This document shows positions 8,771-16,721 of a DNA stretch of 64,000 bases, in pieces. This DNA comes from Microcoleus sp. bin38.metabat.b11b12b14.051 (GTDB lineage: Bacteria > Cyanobacteriota > Cyanobacteriia > Cyanobacteriales > Microcoleaceae). The stretch covers positions 62,001-126,000 of the forward strand of contig NZ_JAAFKD010000012.1 of NCBI RefSeq assembly GCF_013299165.1, given 5' to 3'. The notes under the pieces are model-generated. The model did no database searches. It had not been told where the DNA came from and saw only the letters and a list, made by a program, of their open reading frames with translations. A program made the translations under genes and the position numbers. Each line of letters starts with the position of its first letter. The first letter of the stretch is position 1.

Positions 8771-11700
8771 GATCTTCTAGCGATAGGAATCTCGATCGCA
8801 AATTCCGTACCTTGGCCCGGTGCAGAATTGCACTTCAGCCGCCCGCCGTGTTTTTCCACCACAATTTGATAGCTGATAGACAGCCCCAAACCAGTACCTT
8901 TACCCGGTTCTTTCGTAGTAAAAAATGGATCGAACAGCCGTTGGTGAACCTCTGTCGGAATTCCCGGGCCGTTGTCAGCAATCCGAATCACAATATGAGA
9001 AGGACGGCGGCTCGAATCATCAGAAACAGCGTCCTGTTCGTATTTTACACCAGTACAGATCCGCAGCGCCGGCGAAGGACAAGAAGGAATATGCGCCAGT
9101 TCTCCCTCCGCCCACTGTCCAGTTTCCATTGCTTCTTCTAAAGCATCAATGGCATTGCCAATAATATTCATAAATACCTGATTTAACTGTCCCGCATAAC
9201 ACTGTACGCGCGGCAAATCTCCGAACTCTTTAAGCAGCACAATTTTTGGATGTCCGGCTGTTTCTTTGAACCTGTGCTGCAAAATTAATAAAGTGCTGTC
9301 AATGCCTTCGTGAATGTCAACCTGCTTTTGTTCCGCTTCATCCAAGCGCGAGAAATTCTTCAGCGACAGCACAATCTGGCGAATTCGCTCGGCTCCCATT
9401 TGCATTGACGTTAACAGTTTAGGCAAATCTTTGAGCATGAAATTTAAATCTATATCATCTATTTGTTCTCGAATTGCCTCTGTTGGTTGGGGGTATTCCC
9501 GCTGGTAAAGTTGCAGCATTTTTAGCAAGTCTTTAAAGTAATCGTCAGCGTGCATGACGTTGCCGTAAATAAAGCTAACTGGATTGTTGATTTCGTGAGC
9601 GACTCCAGCTACTAACTGTCCCAAACTTACCATTTTTTCATTTTGAACCATCATGCTTTGAGTTTTATGCACGTCCCGCAGGGCTTTCGCCAATTCTTCA
9701 TTTTTAGTTCTCAATTGACTTTCGGACAGGCGGACTGCTTCTTCTGCTTGTTTGCGATCGGTAATATCTTTGCGAATTGCTACGTATTGGTGGGGTTCTC
9801 CCCGCGAATTTAAGAAAGGTACAATTGTAGTATCAAGCCACAATAATTTACCGTCTTTGGCTTGATTTTTGATTTCTCCTCGCCAAACGTTGCCCTGACG
9901 AATTGTTGACCAAAGCTGCTTGAAAAATTCGGTTGGGTGATAGCCAGAATTGACAAGTTTGTGGGTTTTGCCTATTAGTTCTTCTCGGGGATATTTTAAA
10001 AGTTCAGAAAATTGGTCGTTGACATAGGTAATAACGCCGAATTCGTCGGTATTTGAGACAATTGCTGATTGATCTAAGGCAAATTTTTCAAATTCTAATT
10101 CTTGGAGAGTTTGGCGCAATTCTGCTTCGGCTTGTTTGCGATCGCTAATATCGGTAATCATCCGCAAAACCCCGGCAAATTCGCCCTCAGCGTCGAACAT
10201 TGGCGTTGCGGAGACGATCGCCCACAAGTGAGAGCCATCAGAGCGAGTAAACTCAAAATCGTGGCGCTCGCGAATGCCTTGCCGCCTGCGCTGTACATAA
10301 CTTTCGGCTATTTCCCGAGATGCGTCATCGATAAACTCAAATAGCGATCGCCCCAGCATTTCTTCCACAGTATACCCCAGCATTTCGGCCATCCGACAGT
10401 TAGCAAAAGTCGTGGTGCTGTCGGCGTCAAACATCCAAACGCCCTCTGAAGCCGTCTCGACTATGCAGCGGTAATAACTCTCGCTTTCCCTGACTGTTAC
10501 CTCTGCTTGCTTGCGATCGGTAATATCAGTTTCCACCGCAATAAAACCTTCTAGTTCCCCGGTTTCTTGATAAATAGGGGCGATCGAAAGCGCCACCCAA
10601 TAACCCTTTCCATCCTTCCTGCAATTGTAAATTTCCTGATTGAAAGGCTCGCCCCTATCCAAAGCCGATCGCAATTGAGCAATAGTTACGGGATCTGTTT
10701 GAGGACATTGCAGCACATCACCGAGTTTTTGTCCCAACATTTGGGCCAGCGAGTAACCGCTAATCCGAGTAAATCCTTGATTCACCCATTCTATACAGCC
10801 TTCAGCATTAGTAATAATCACACCATTTTGCGTTTTTTGAGCAACGATCGCCAACCGCAACAATTCTGTTTCATTTTTTTTGCTTTCGGTAATATCTTGA
10901 GCAATACCCAAAATGTATTTAGGCGCGCCACAACCGTCAAACAAAGGAACTTTTTTAGTATGCAAAATCCGCTTTCCCCGGCGCGGAAGTTGAATAATTT
11001 CTTCCGGCACATCGAGACCTTTTCCCGTAGCAAATACTTCTAAATCTTGTGCTTGCAAGTAATTAGCCTGCTCTGCTTCAAACAAATCAGCAGCGTTGTT
11101 TCCCAACACTTCGTCGCTGGAATAGCCAAACAATTCTTCACTAGCAGCATTCCAATAAATAAATCTTTGTTCCACAGCATCTTTAATAAACACGCTAACC
11201 GGGAGATTTTGCAGTACCGCATTCAAAAAATCTTGAGTGTTTCGCAATTGTTCCTCAGCCCGCTTTCGCTCAGTAATATCCCACATTACTCCATCGATAT
11301 ACACAACCTGACATAAAGAATTTTCCAGCGGCGAAATCGCCGAAATCACCGCAGATAAAAATTCCTCAATTTCTGCTTGTTCCTCTTGTTTTCCTCTAAC
11401 CTCATCCCCATCGCTACAAACAGCTTGGCCTTTTTCGTAAACCCAGGTAATTTCGCCGTCAGCCCGGACAATCCGGTATTCAACAATGTACGGAGTTCTG
11501 GTTGCTACACTTTTTTTGAGAGCAGCCTCCACATTTTTACGGTCTTGAGGATGGATAATGCTGGCAAAAGAACGCACGCGATCGTTGATAAAATCAGAGG
11601 ATGGATAGCCAGATATTTCTTGAACACCCTCGCTCAAAAACGCCATTGTCCGTATTAATTCGCCATCAGGCCCCGTCCATTCGCAGTTACAGCAGTATAC

Positions 11701-11820
11701 AGCACCGGGAATATTAGCTACTAAATTTTTATATCGTTCTTCGCTGCTTAACAAAGATGAGCCGTCTTCGCTAGGGCGAGCGCCGTTCTTAACTTTAGAA
11801 GAATTCGAGGAAATTTGCAT
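8758..11820 (-). CDS. Five-PAS-domain sensor histidine kinase
   Basis: The 1020-residue protein has five successive PAS/PAC modules (about 25-150, 190-315, 320-440, 445-565 and 580-700), most ending in the D-I-T-D-R-K-Q-A type linker. A HisKA domain follows with H-box GVAHEINNP near residue 743, then an HATPase with NAIDAL, DNGPGIP and GKGTGLGLS. There are no clear membrane helices, so it probably senses a cytoplasmic redox, light or small-ligand cue through PAS-bound cofactors; which one cannot be read. No response regulator is adjacent. The last residues SVDS and the stop are encoded by TGTCAAC heptamers. The kinase core closely resembles those of the genes at 1598 and 62012. Confidence 0.93.
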   Translation of the reverse strand: MQISSNSSKVKNGARPSEDGSSLLSSEERYKNLVANIPGAVYCCNCEWTGPDGELIRTMAFLSEGVQEISGYPSSDFINDRVRSFASIIHPQDRKNVEAALKKSVATRTPYIVEYRIVRADGEITWVYEKGQAVCSDGDEVRGKQEEQAEIEEFLSAVISAISPLENSLCQVVYIDGVMWDITERKRAEEQLRNTQDFLNAVLQNLPVSVFIKDAVEQRFIYWNAASEELFGYSSDEVLGNNAADLFEAEQANYLQAQDLEVFATGKGLDVPEEIIQLPRRGKRILHTKKVPLFDGCGAPKYILGIAQDITESKKNETELLRLAIVAQKTQNGVIITNAEGCIEWVNQGFTRISGYSLAQMLGQKLGDVLQCPQTDPVTIAQLRSALDRGEPFNQEIYNCRKDGKGYWVALSIAPIYQETGELEGFIAVETDITDRKQAEVTVRESESYYRCIVETASEGVWMFDADSTTTFANCRMAEMLGYTVEEMLGRSLFEFIDDASREIAESYVQRRRQGIRERHDFEFTRSDGSHLWAIVSATPMFDAEGEFAGVLRMITDISDRKQAEAELRQTLQELEFEKFALDQSAIVSNTDEFGVITYVNDQFSELLKYPREELIGKTHKLVNSGYHPTEFFKQLWSTIRQGNVWRGEIKNQAKDGKLLWLDTTIVPFLNSRGEPHQYVAIRKDITDRKQAEEAVRLSESQLRTKNEELAKALRDVHKTQSMMVQNEKMVSLGQLVAGVAHEINNPVSFIYGNVMHADDYFKDLLKMLQLYQREYPQPTEAIREQIDDIDLNFMLKDLPKLLTSMQMGAERIRQIVLSLKNFSRLDEAEQKQVDIHEGIDSTLLILQHRFKETAGHPKIVLLKEFGDLPRVQCYAGQLNQVFMNIIGNAIDALEEAMETGQWAEGELAHIPSCPSPALRICTGVKYEQDAVSDDSSRRPSHIVIRIADNGPGIPTEVHQRLFDPFFTTKEPGKGTGLGLSISYQIVVEKHGGRLKCNSAPGQGTEFAIEIPIARRSVDS

Positions 11821-12169
11821 GATTTTGTCACTTGTGAGTGCGGGGGCAAGTGTTAGAGTAGATCCCTGTATAAAAACTGAATTTAATTGGCGAAATAATT
11901 CGTTATTAACTAATATAGTACAAAATTACTTGTCCGAACATTCAAAAAATTTGAGGGCGGCTAATAGGCAGAGCTAATCAAAGATATTATGTAGAAGGCA
12001 GAAGGCAGTTCGGCAAGGGATTGTATAATTTGTATAACGGACGTAACGGATGTAACGGATGGATGTTCAGGGGAAAATTTTCCAACTCTCCCCCTCTCCC
12101 ACTCTCCCACTCTCGTTACCGAAAAATGGGTCGAAAGCCCCGCCGTTCTAGGGCAACTTTCTCTCTTAA
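11821..12169. other. Gene-free interval upstream of the decayed IS-like element
   Basis: I see no convincing gene. The interval has a TA-rich stretch, a short GTAACGGATGTAACGGATGG direct repeat near 12043 and a CT-rich tract (CTCTCCCACTCTCCC) near 12090. Near 12136, AAGCCCCGCCGTTCTAGGGC resembles a damaged left-end hairpin of IS200/IS605 elements. Confidence 0.5.
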
Positions 12170-12295
12170 TCAAGGTAACGATCCAAGGAACTCACGCAGA
12201 ATATCTGTCTTTGTTCGCTTCGTCTTTTTTGGATACCGTTCCAACTGTTTCATTTCTTCCTCGAAAACTCTAACGTGCAGTTGTTTATCTGCCAT
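12170..12295 (-). CDS. Small ribbon-helix-helix-like protein (41 aa)
   Basis: The 41-residue frame begins MADKQLHVRVFEEEMKQL and ends in LREFLGSLP. A short beta-strand-like start (LHVRVF), then two helices with T-K-T-D-I-L-R, fits the CopG/Arc ribbon-helix-helix pattern. Small RHH genes divergent to tnpB occur in IS605-type elements, and I infer a repressor of the now missing transposon gene. An imperfect palindrome, TGTACCA-ATC-TGATACA at 12300-12316, lies five bases upstream of the start codon and is a candidate operator. Confidence 0.6.
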   Translation of the reverse strand: MADKQLHVRVFEEEMKQLERYPKKTKRTKTDILREFLGSLP

Positions 12296-12299
12296 CTTG

Positions 12300-12316
12300 T
12301 GTACCAATCTGATACA
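12300..12316. promoter_or_regulatory. Candidate operator palindrome upstream of the RHH gene
   Basis: TGTACCA and TGATACA are inverted copies with one mismatch around ATC. The position directly before the RHH start codon suits autoregulation. This is inference from symmetry only. Confidence 0.4.
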
Positions 12317-12519
12317 CTAATTGTAGTGGAAAAGGTAATCAACCACGCTAAAAACCTTGTCGTCGAAAGACACGCTGCACCTTGACAATTGAATCTATGC
12401 GGTTCTACTGCATTGTTCTAGATTCCACCTCGCAGTAGGTAAAAGATTCAGAGGAACTAGACGAACAGTTTTTGAAACGATATGTTTCAAATCAAAAAAG
12501 AACTTGGAACAATCCAACT

Positions 12520-12648
12520 AGGGTAGGGCATACCCGAAGTCGCTTGGGGAGAGTCCCACCTCTGGGCTAGACACTGCAAGGTATCTGGTTTAAGTGGTCT
12601 CGGTGAGCCAAGAATCCTCGCGCCTTTAGGAGGAGGAGTGTCAAAATA
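12520..12648 (+). ncRNA. Candidate orphan omega-like RNA / IS605 right end
   Basis: The segment contains complementary blocks (GGGTAGGGCATACCC; TTGGGGAGAGTCCCACCTC) and ends with a hairpin around CGCGCCTTTAGG before GAGTGTCAA. In TnpB elements this region is the scaffold of the guide RNA and the 3' flank supplies the guide. The flank here runs AATAAGATAAGTTGCC. Transcription is not shown. Confidence 0.4.
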
Positions 12649-12689
12649 AGATAAGTTGCCTTGCTATCGATCGCCCTCACACAAAAACC

Positions 12690-13883
12690 ATGACTCAACA
12701 ACAACCCCGGATTTGCATTCTCGGCGGAGGCTTCGGCGGACTCTACACAGCCCTGCGCCTGAGTCAGTTACCCTTCTCCAAAGCCGAAAAACCCGAAATA
12801 GTCCTAGTCGATCGGCGCGATCGCTTTTTGTTCGTTCCCCTGCTGTACGAACTCCTGACTGGCGAACTCCAAACCTGGGAAATCGCCCCGCCGTTTGCCG
12901 AACTCCTAGAAAACACAGGCGTGCGCTTTTGTCAAGGCACTGTCTCCGGCATCGACGTAGAGTCGAAGCGAGTGCAATTGCACGACGGGCCAGAAATTCC
13001 GTGCGATCGCCTAGTTTTAGCTTTAGGTGGCGAAACTCCCCTAGATATGGTCAAAGGAGCCGTTGAATACGCTTACTCGTTCCGCAGCCTAGACGACGCC
13101 TACCGCTTAGAAGAAAGACTGCGGTTTCTCGAAGCTAGCAACCCCGACAAAATTCGGATTGCGATCGTCGGAGCCGGTTACTCGGGAGTAGAATTAGCTT
13201 GTAAATTAGCCGATCGACTCGGAGAAAAAGGTCGCGTCCGATTAGTCGAGCAAGGCGACACGATTTTGCGGACATCACCCGAGTTTAACCGCGAAGCCGC
13301 CAACAAAGCACTAGAACAACGCAAAGTCTGGATCGACTTAGAAACAGCAGTAGAGGCGATCGAATCCGACACCATATCCTTACTTTACAAAGGACAATTA
13401 GACGTTCTCCCCGTAGACATAGTATTGTGGACAGTAGGAACCCAAGTCAGTCAAGCAGTGCGATCGCTCCCCCTCAAACAAAACCACCGCGGTCAACTAA
13501 TAGTTAACTCCCAGATGCAAATTATCGACCATCCAGACATATTTGCCTTGGGAGACTTAGCCGAATGTCACGACGCCACAGGTCAAAAAGTCCCATCCAC
13601 AGCTCAAACAGCCTTCCAGCAAGCAGACTACACCGCCTGGAATATTTGGGCATCCCTGAGCGATCGACCATTACTACCTTTCCGGTACCAGCCGCTAGGA
13701 GAAATGATGACATTAGGAATTGACAACGCCACCCTCACAGGTTTAGGAATCAAACTCGACGGACAACTAGCACACATTGCTCGTCGCCTAGCCTATCTCT
13801 ATCGAATGCCAACATTTGACCACCAACTAAAAGTTGGTTTCAATTGGATTAGTAAGCCAATTCAAGAACTACTGAAAAAGTAA
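12690..13883 (+). CDS. Type II NAD(P)H dehydrogenase (NDH-2), FAD-dependent
   Basis: The 397-residue protein has an FAD-binding Rossmann motif at its N-terminus (ILGGGFGGLYTALRLS, residues 9-24), a second NAD-binding motif IAIVGAGYSGVELA near 155 and the FAD-contacting FALGDLAE near 287. Length and order fit single-subunit, non-proton-pumping NADH:quinone oxidoreductases, which sit on the membrane face and pass electrons to plastoquinone. No transmembrane helix is evident; a C-terminal amphipathic region (GFNWISKPIQELLKK) could anchor it. The ATG at 12690 begins six residues before the first beta strand. It could be an Ndb-type paralogue; which one cannot be decided. Confidence 0.88.
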   Translation: MTQQQPRICILGGGFGGLYTALRLSQLPFSKAEKPEIVLVDRRDRFLFVPLLYELLTGELQTWEIAPPFAELLENTGVRFCQGTVSGIDVESKRVQLHDGPEIPCDRLVLALGGETPLDMVKGAVEYAYSFRSLDDAYRLEERLRFLEASNPDKIRIAIVGAGYSGVELACKLADRLGEKGRVRLVEQGDTILRTSPEFNREAANKALEQRKVWIDLETAVEAIESDTISLLYKGQLDVLPVDIVLWTVGTQVSQAVRSLPLKQNHRGQLIVNSQMQIIDHPDIFALGDLAECHDATGQKVPSTAQTAFQQADYTAWNIWASLSDRPLLPFRYQPLGEMMTLGIDNATLTGLGIKLDGQLAHIARRLAYLYRMPTFDHQLKVGFNWISKPIQELLKK

Positions 13884-13884
13884 T

Positions 13885-14290
13885 AGATCAGAAGGCGAAT
13901 AGAATTCGCGTGTATACAAACAATGTCCGCCTCCGCGGATTAAAAAAAATAACTTAATTCCATTCGCCCGGTCTTCTTCTTCTTCTTCTTCTTCTTCAAC
14001 CTGCGGAGGCAGGTTTTGTTTGTGTAGACGCGAATTCCATTCGCCCGGTCTTCTGGTTAATCCTATTACGTTACACAGGTTTTGTTTGTGTACACGCGAA
14101 TTCCATTCGCCCGGTCTTCTTCTTCTTCTTCTTCTTATTCTTCTTCTTCAACCTGCGGAGGCAGGTTTTGTTGGTGTAGACGCGAATTCCATTCGCCCGG
14201 TCTTTTGGTTAATCCTATTACGTTACACAGGTTTTGTTGGTGTAGACGCGAATTCCATTCGCCCGGTCTTTTGGTTAATCCTATTACGTT
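13885..14290. repeat. Composite repeat region: GAATTCCATTCGCCCGGTCTT units plus CTT microsatellites
   Basis: At least four copies of GAATTCCATTCGCCCGGTCTT-like sequence (first copy inverted at 13889) alternate with GTTTTGTTGGTGTAGACGC arms, TTGGTTAATCCTATTACGTT linkers (three copies) and two (CTT)n tracts near 13975 and 14120. The same unit occurs near 23585. The frame stays open into the downstream HAD gene but this is not likely to be coding. Confidence 0.9.
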
Positions 14291-14334
14291 ACATCCCGTA
14301 CATTGCTCGTTGCCGAACTTCCTTCTTCCAACTA

Positions 14335-15054
14335 ATGACAAAAATTATCTTTTTAGATGCCGCTGGTACACTCTTTGACGTGCGCGGCAGCGTCGGCGAA
14401 GTCTACGGACAACTAGCCCAAAAATTCGGAGTAACAGTTAATAGTGAAGAGTTAAATGCAGCATTTTACCAAAGCTTCGCCTCAGCAACTCCGATGACAT
14501 TTCCAGGAATAGAAGCAGCAAAAATTACCCAGCTAGAATTTGAGTGGTGGCTAGAAGTTTCTGCAAAATCATTCCAAATAGCAGGCATTCTCCATCAATT
14601 TTCAGACTTTCCCAAATTTTTTGCCAAACTCTACGATCATTTTGCCACCGCCGAACCTTGGTTCGTCTATCCCGACGTATTCCCAGCATTAAATAAGTGG
14701 CAAAAACAAGGAATTGAATTAGCAGTAGTCTCAAATTTCGATTCGCGACTTTATCCAGTATTAAAAGCCCTCAACTTAGCAGAATATTTCAGATCAGTGA
14801 CAATTTCCACCGAAGTAGGTGCCGCCAAACCCCAGCCGGAAATTTTCACCGCAGCGCTGCAAAAACACAACTGCACAGCCGAGAATGTCTTGCATATCGG
14901 CGATAGCTTCAAAGCAGATTATTGCGGTGCTAAATCCGCAGGCTTAAAAGCAATTTGGTTGAACCGACAACAGGAAAAAGTAGAGTCAGGTAAATTGCCT
15001 TTAACTGAAACCAAATTAGAACAGTGCAGCAGCCTTGATTATTTAACCTTTTAA
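14335..15054 (+). CDS. HAD superfamily hydrolase, subfamily IA
   Basis: The 239-residue protein starts MTKIIFLDAAGTLFD, where DAAGTLFD is HAD motif I. Motif II is VVSNFDSR near 137, the motif III Lys lies in GAAKPQPEIF near 160 and motif IV is HIGDSFKADY near 185. The cap is the helical C1 type between motifs I and II. These enzymes are Mg-dependent phosphatases or dehalogenases; the substrate cannot be read. I chose the ATG at 14335 because upstream in-frame sequence is repeat DNA. It is followed by a large repeat array. Confidence 0.85.
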   Translation: MTKIIFLDAAGTLFDVRGSVGEVYGQLAQKFGVTVNSEELNAAFYQSFASATPMTFPGIEAAKITQLEFEWWLEVSAKSFQIAGILHQFSDFPKFFAKLYDHFATAEPWFVYPDVFPALNKWQKQGIELAVVSNFDSRLYPVLKALNLAEYFRSVTISTEVGAAKPQPEIFTAALQKHNCTAENVLHIGDSFKADYCGAKSAGLKAIWLNRQQEKVESGKLPLTETKLEQCSSLDYLTF

Positions 15055-15104
15055 TCTGATAATGAGCAAGATGTAATATCATGTCCGGTCAATTACCCGC
15101 CAAA

Positions 15105-15580
15105 GGTTCGTAATGAGGACTTTAGTCCTTCTTATTCTGCGGACTAAAGTCCTCACTACAAACCAATATTACTATGGTCTTTCGAGCGAAAAGGTTCGTA
15201 GTGAGGACTTTAGTCCTTCTTATTCTGCGGACTAAAGTCCTCACTACAAACCAATGTTACTATGGTCTTTCGAGCGAAAAGGTTCGTAGTGAGGACTTTA
15301 GTCCTTCTTATTCTGCGGACTAAAGTCCTCACTACAAACCAATATTACTATGGTCTTTCGAGCGAAAAGGTTCGTAGTGAGGACTTTAGTCCTTCTTATT
15401 CTGCGGACTAAAGTCCTGAGGACTTTAGTCCTTCTTATTCTGCGGACTAAAGTCCTCACTACAAACCAATATTACTATGGTCTTTCGAGCGAAAAGGTTC
15501 GTAGTGAGGACTTTAGTCCTTCTTATTCTGCGGACTAAAGTCCTCACTACAAACCAATGTTACTATGGTCTTTCGAGCGG
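15105..15580. repeat. Array B of the GGACTTTAGTCC family, five units of about 88 bp
   Basis: Units start with GGTTCGTAGTGAGGACTTTA at 15105, 15193, 15281, 15369 and 15495. Each has two opposed hairpin halves (GTGAGGACTTTAGTCC and its complement) and a linker ending TATGGTCTTTCGAGCG. The fourth unit carries an extra 38-bp internal duplication. This fills most of the 15055-15651 gap. Confidence 0.95.
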
Positions 15581-15651
15581 ACATGATATAATATTTAGTC
15601 CCGTTAATTGACAGGACTTGATATCAAGTATGCAAATCACCTCGCCCAACC

Positions 15652-16428
15652 ATGAAAAAAACCTCAATTCAAACTATACTAACAGACACAATCACCGTAT
15701 TTTGGGGAGAATGGCTAGATTTGCGAGTCCGAATCTTGCCCATTGTCGCCGCTGGTTTAACATCGCCATTAATTTACATTCTAGCTTTTGGTTTTGGTTT
15801 GGGTTCTTCCATGTCTAAACCTGCAATTGGCGGCAATTATCTAGAATTTATGCTGCCGGGAATGGTTGCGCTTTCATCGATGACAGTCAGTTTTACTGGC
15901 GCAGTATTTTCTATTTGTGGCGAACGACTTTATAGTAAAACATTTGAGGAATTGCTGCTGATGCCGGTACACCCGTTAGCTTTGCACGCTGGTAAAATGC
16001 TAGCGGGAATATTGCGGGGACTACTAACTTCGGTTTCGGTGATTTTAGTTGCAGTTTTGTTTACTCAAAAGCTGGTATTTCTGCATCCGCTATTTTTGTT
16101 AGTGATTGTTCTCAATTCCGCTGTGTTTGCGGGGATGGGAGTGATAGTTGGTTTAAATGTAAAATCTCTCGAATCAGTTGGATTGTACAACAATTTTTTG
16201 ATAACTCCGATGTCATTTTTAGGTGCGACATTTTTTGACCCTACGTCGCTACCGATCGCCCTCAAAGGCATAGTTTATCTGTTACCGCTGACTTATGCCA
16301 GCATTGGGTTGAGAGCGGCTGCTTACGATATCGCCAAGTTTCCTTGGTACAGCATACCTGTTTTGTTGGTGGCTGCGATCGCCTTTTCTGCGATCGGTGC
16401 CCGCCAGTTTTATACCCAACAAGACTGA
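15652..16428 (+). CDS. ABC-2 type transporter permease
   Basis: The 258-residue integral membrane protein has about six hydrophobic segments and the ABC-2 pattern of a central conserved loop (GERLYSKTFEELLLMPVHP) before helix 3 and a late loop with TSLPIALKGIVYLLPLTY. It resembles NodJ/DrrB-like export permeases. No ATP-binding partner gene is adjacent, so the ATPase must be encoded elsewhere. Repeat arrays flank it on both sides: heptamers (GTCAGTT) begin directly after the stop codon. Confidence 0.85.
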   Translation: MKKTSIQTILTDTITVFWGEWLDLRVRILPIVAAGLTSPLIYILAFGFGLGSSMSKPAIGGNYLEFMLPGMVALSSMTVSFTGAVFSICGERLYSKTFEELLLMPVHPLALHAGKMLAGILRGLLTSVSVILVAVLFTQKLVFLHPLFLLVIVLNSAVFAGMGVIVGLNVKSLESVGLYNNFLITPMSFLGATFFDPTSLPIALKGIVYLLPLTYASIGLRAAAYDIAKFPWYSIPVLLVAAIAFSAIGARQFYTQQD

Positions 16429-16460
16429 AGTCAGTTGTCAGTTGTCAGTTGTCAATTGTC
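16429..16460. repeat. GTCAGTT heptamer tract
   Basis: Four or so tandem TCAGTTG copies begin directly after the permease stop codon. They belong to the same heptamer class as the tracts at 8728, 19560, 28508 and 51030. Confidence 0.8.
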
Positions 16461-16476
16461 ATTAGCCACAGTAGTC

Positions 16477-16541
16477 GTAGGGTGTGTCGCACGAGAAGAA
16501 TCCCTAAATTTCACCCCATATCTCATAGCGACGCACCTTAC
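16477..16541. repeat. 65-bp palindromic element bounded by GTAGGGTG (copy 2)
   Basis: It starts GTAGGGTGTGTCGC and ends GCGACGCACCTTAC, with the internal words ATCCCTAAATT and ATCTCAT that are shared with the copy at 57785 (inverted). Confidence 0.8.
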
Positions 16542-16641
16542 ATATTGGGTGGACAAAAAAACCTAAAAATTCTATTGCAGCAAACTTTTTTCTCCTAAAT
16601 CATATCAGATAGATTCCGGTCAATCACTGGCGATTAAATTA

Positions 16642-16695
16642 GTAGAGTGAGGACTTTAGTCCTCGGAAAGAAGGACTAAAGTCCTCACTACAAAC
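16642..16695. repeat. Single hairpin unit of the GGACTTTAGTCC family (C)
   Basis: One inverted pair: GTGAGGACTTTAGTCCTC and its complement with a short GAAAGAA loop, ending ACTACAAACC. It lies at the 3' end of the minus-strand kinase gene and may help end transcription. Confidence 0.85.
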
Positions 16696-16721
16696 CAGGC
16701 CTCTCGAATTTAAAATAAGGC

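Larger units (their letters stand above)
12120..12648 (+). mobile_element. Decayed IS200/IS605-type remnant: RHH gene and right end, tnpB missing
   Basis: Left: a damaged hairpin (AAGCCCCGCCGTTCTAGGGC) and a divergent 41-codon RHH-like gene. Right: a structured G-rich segment (from about 12520) ending in CAAGAATCCTCGCGCC, TTTAGG and AGGAGTGTCAA, the form of right ends next to cyanobacterial tnpB genes, which overlap the guide (omega) RNA. No tnpB reading frame lies between; 12320-12520 has only short non-coding sequence. I infer an internally deleted, non-autonomous element. Boundaries are approximate. Confidence 0.55.

Noticed and set aside
12656-13066. 136-codon Arg/Ser-rich plus-strand frame
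   Set aside because: It overlaps the start of the NDH-2 gene in another frame and has low-complexity composition.
14020-14334. N-terminal extension of the HAD gene
   Set aside because: The extension is read from repeat DNA (HSPGLL repeats); HAD motif I starts right after ATG 14335.
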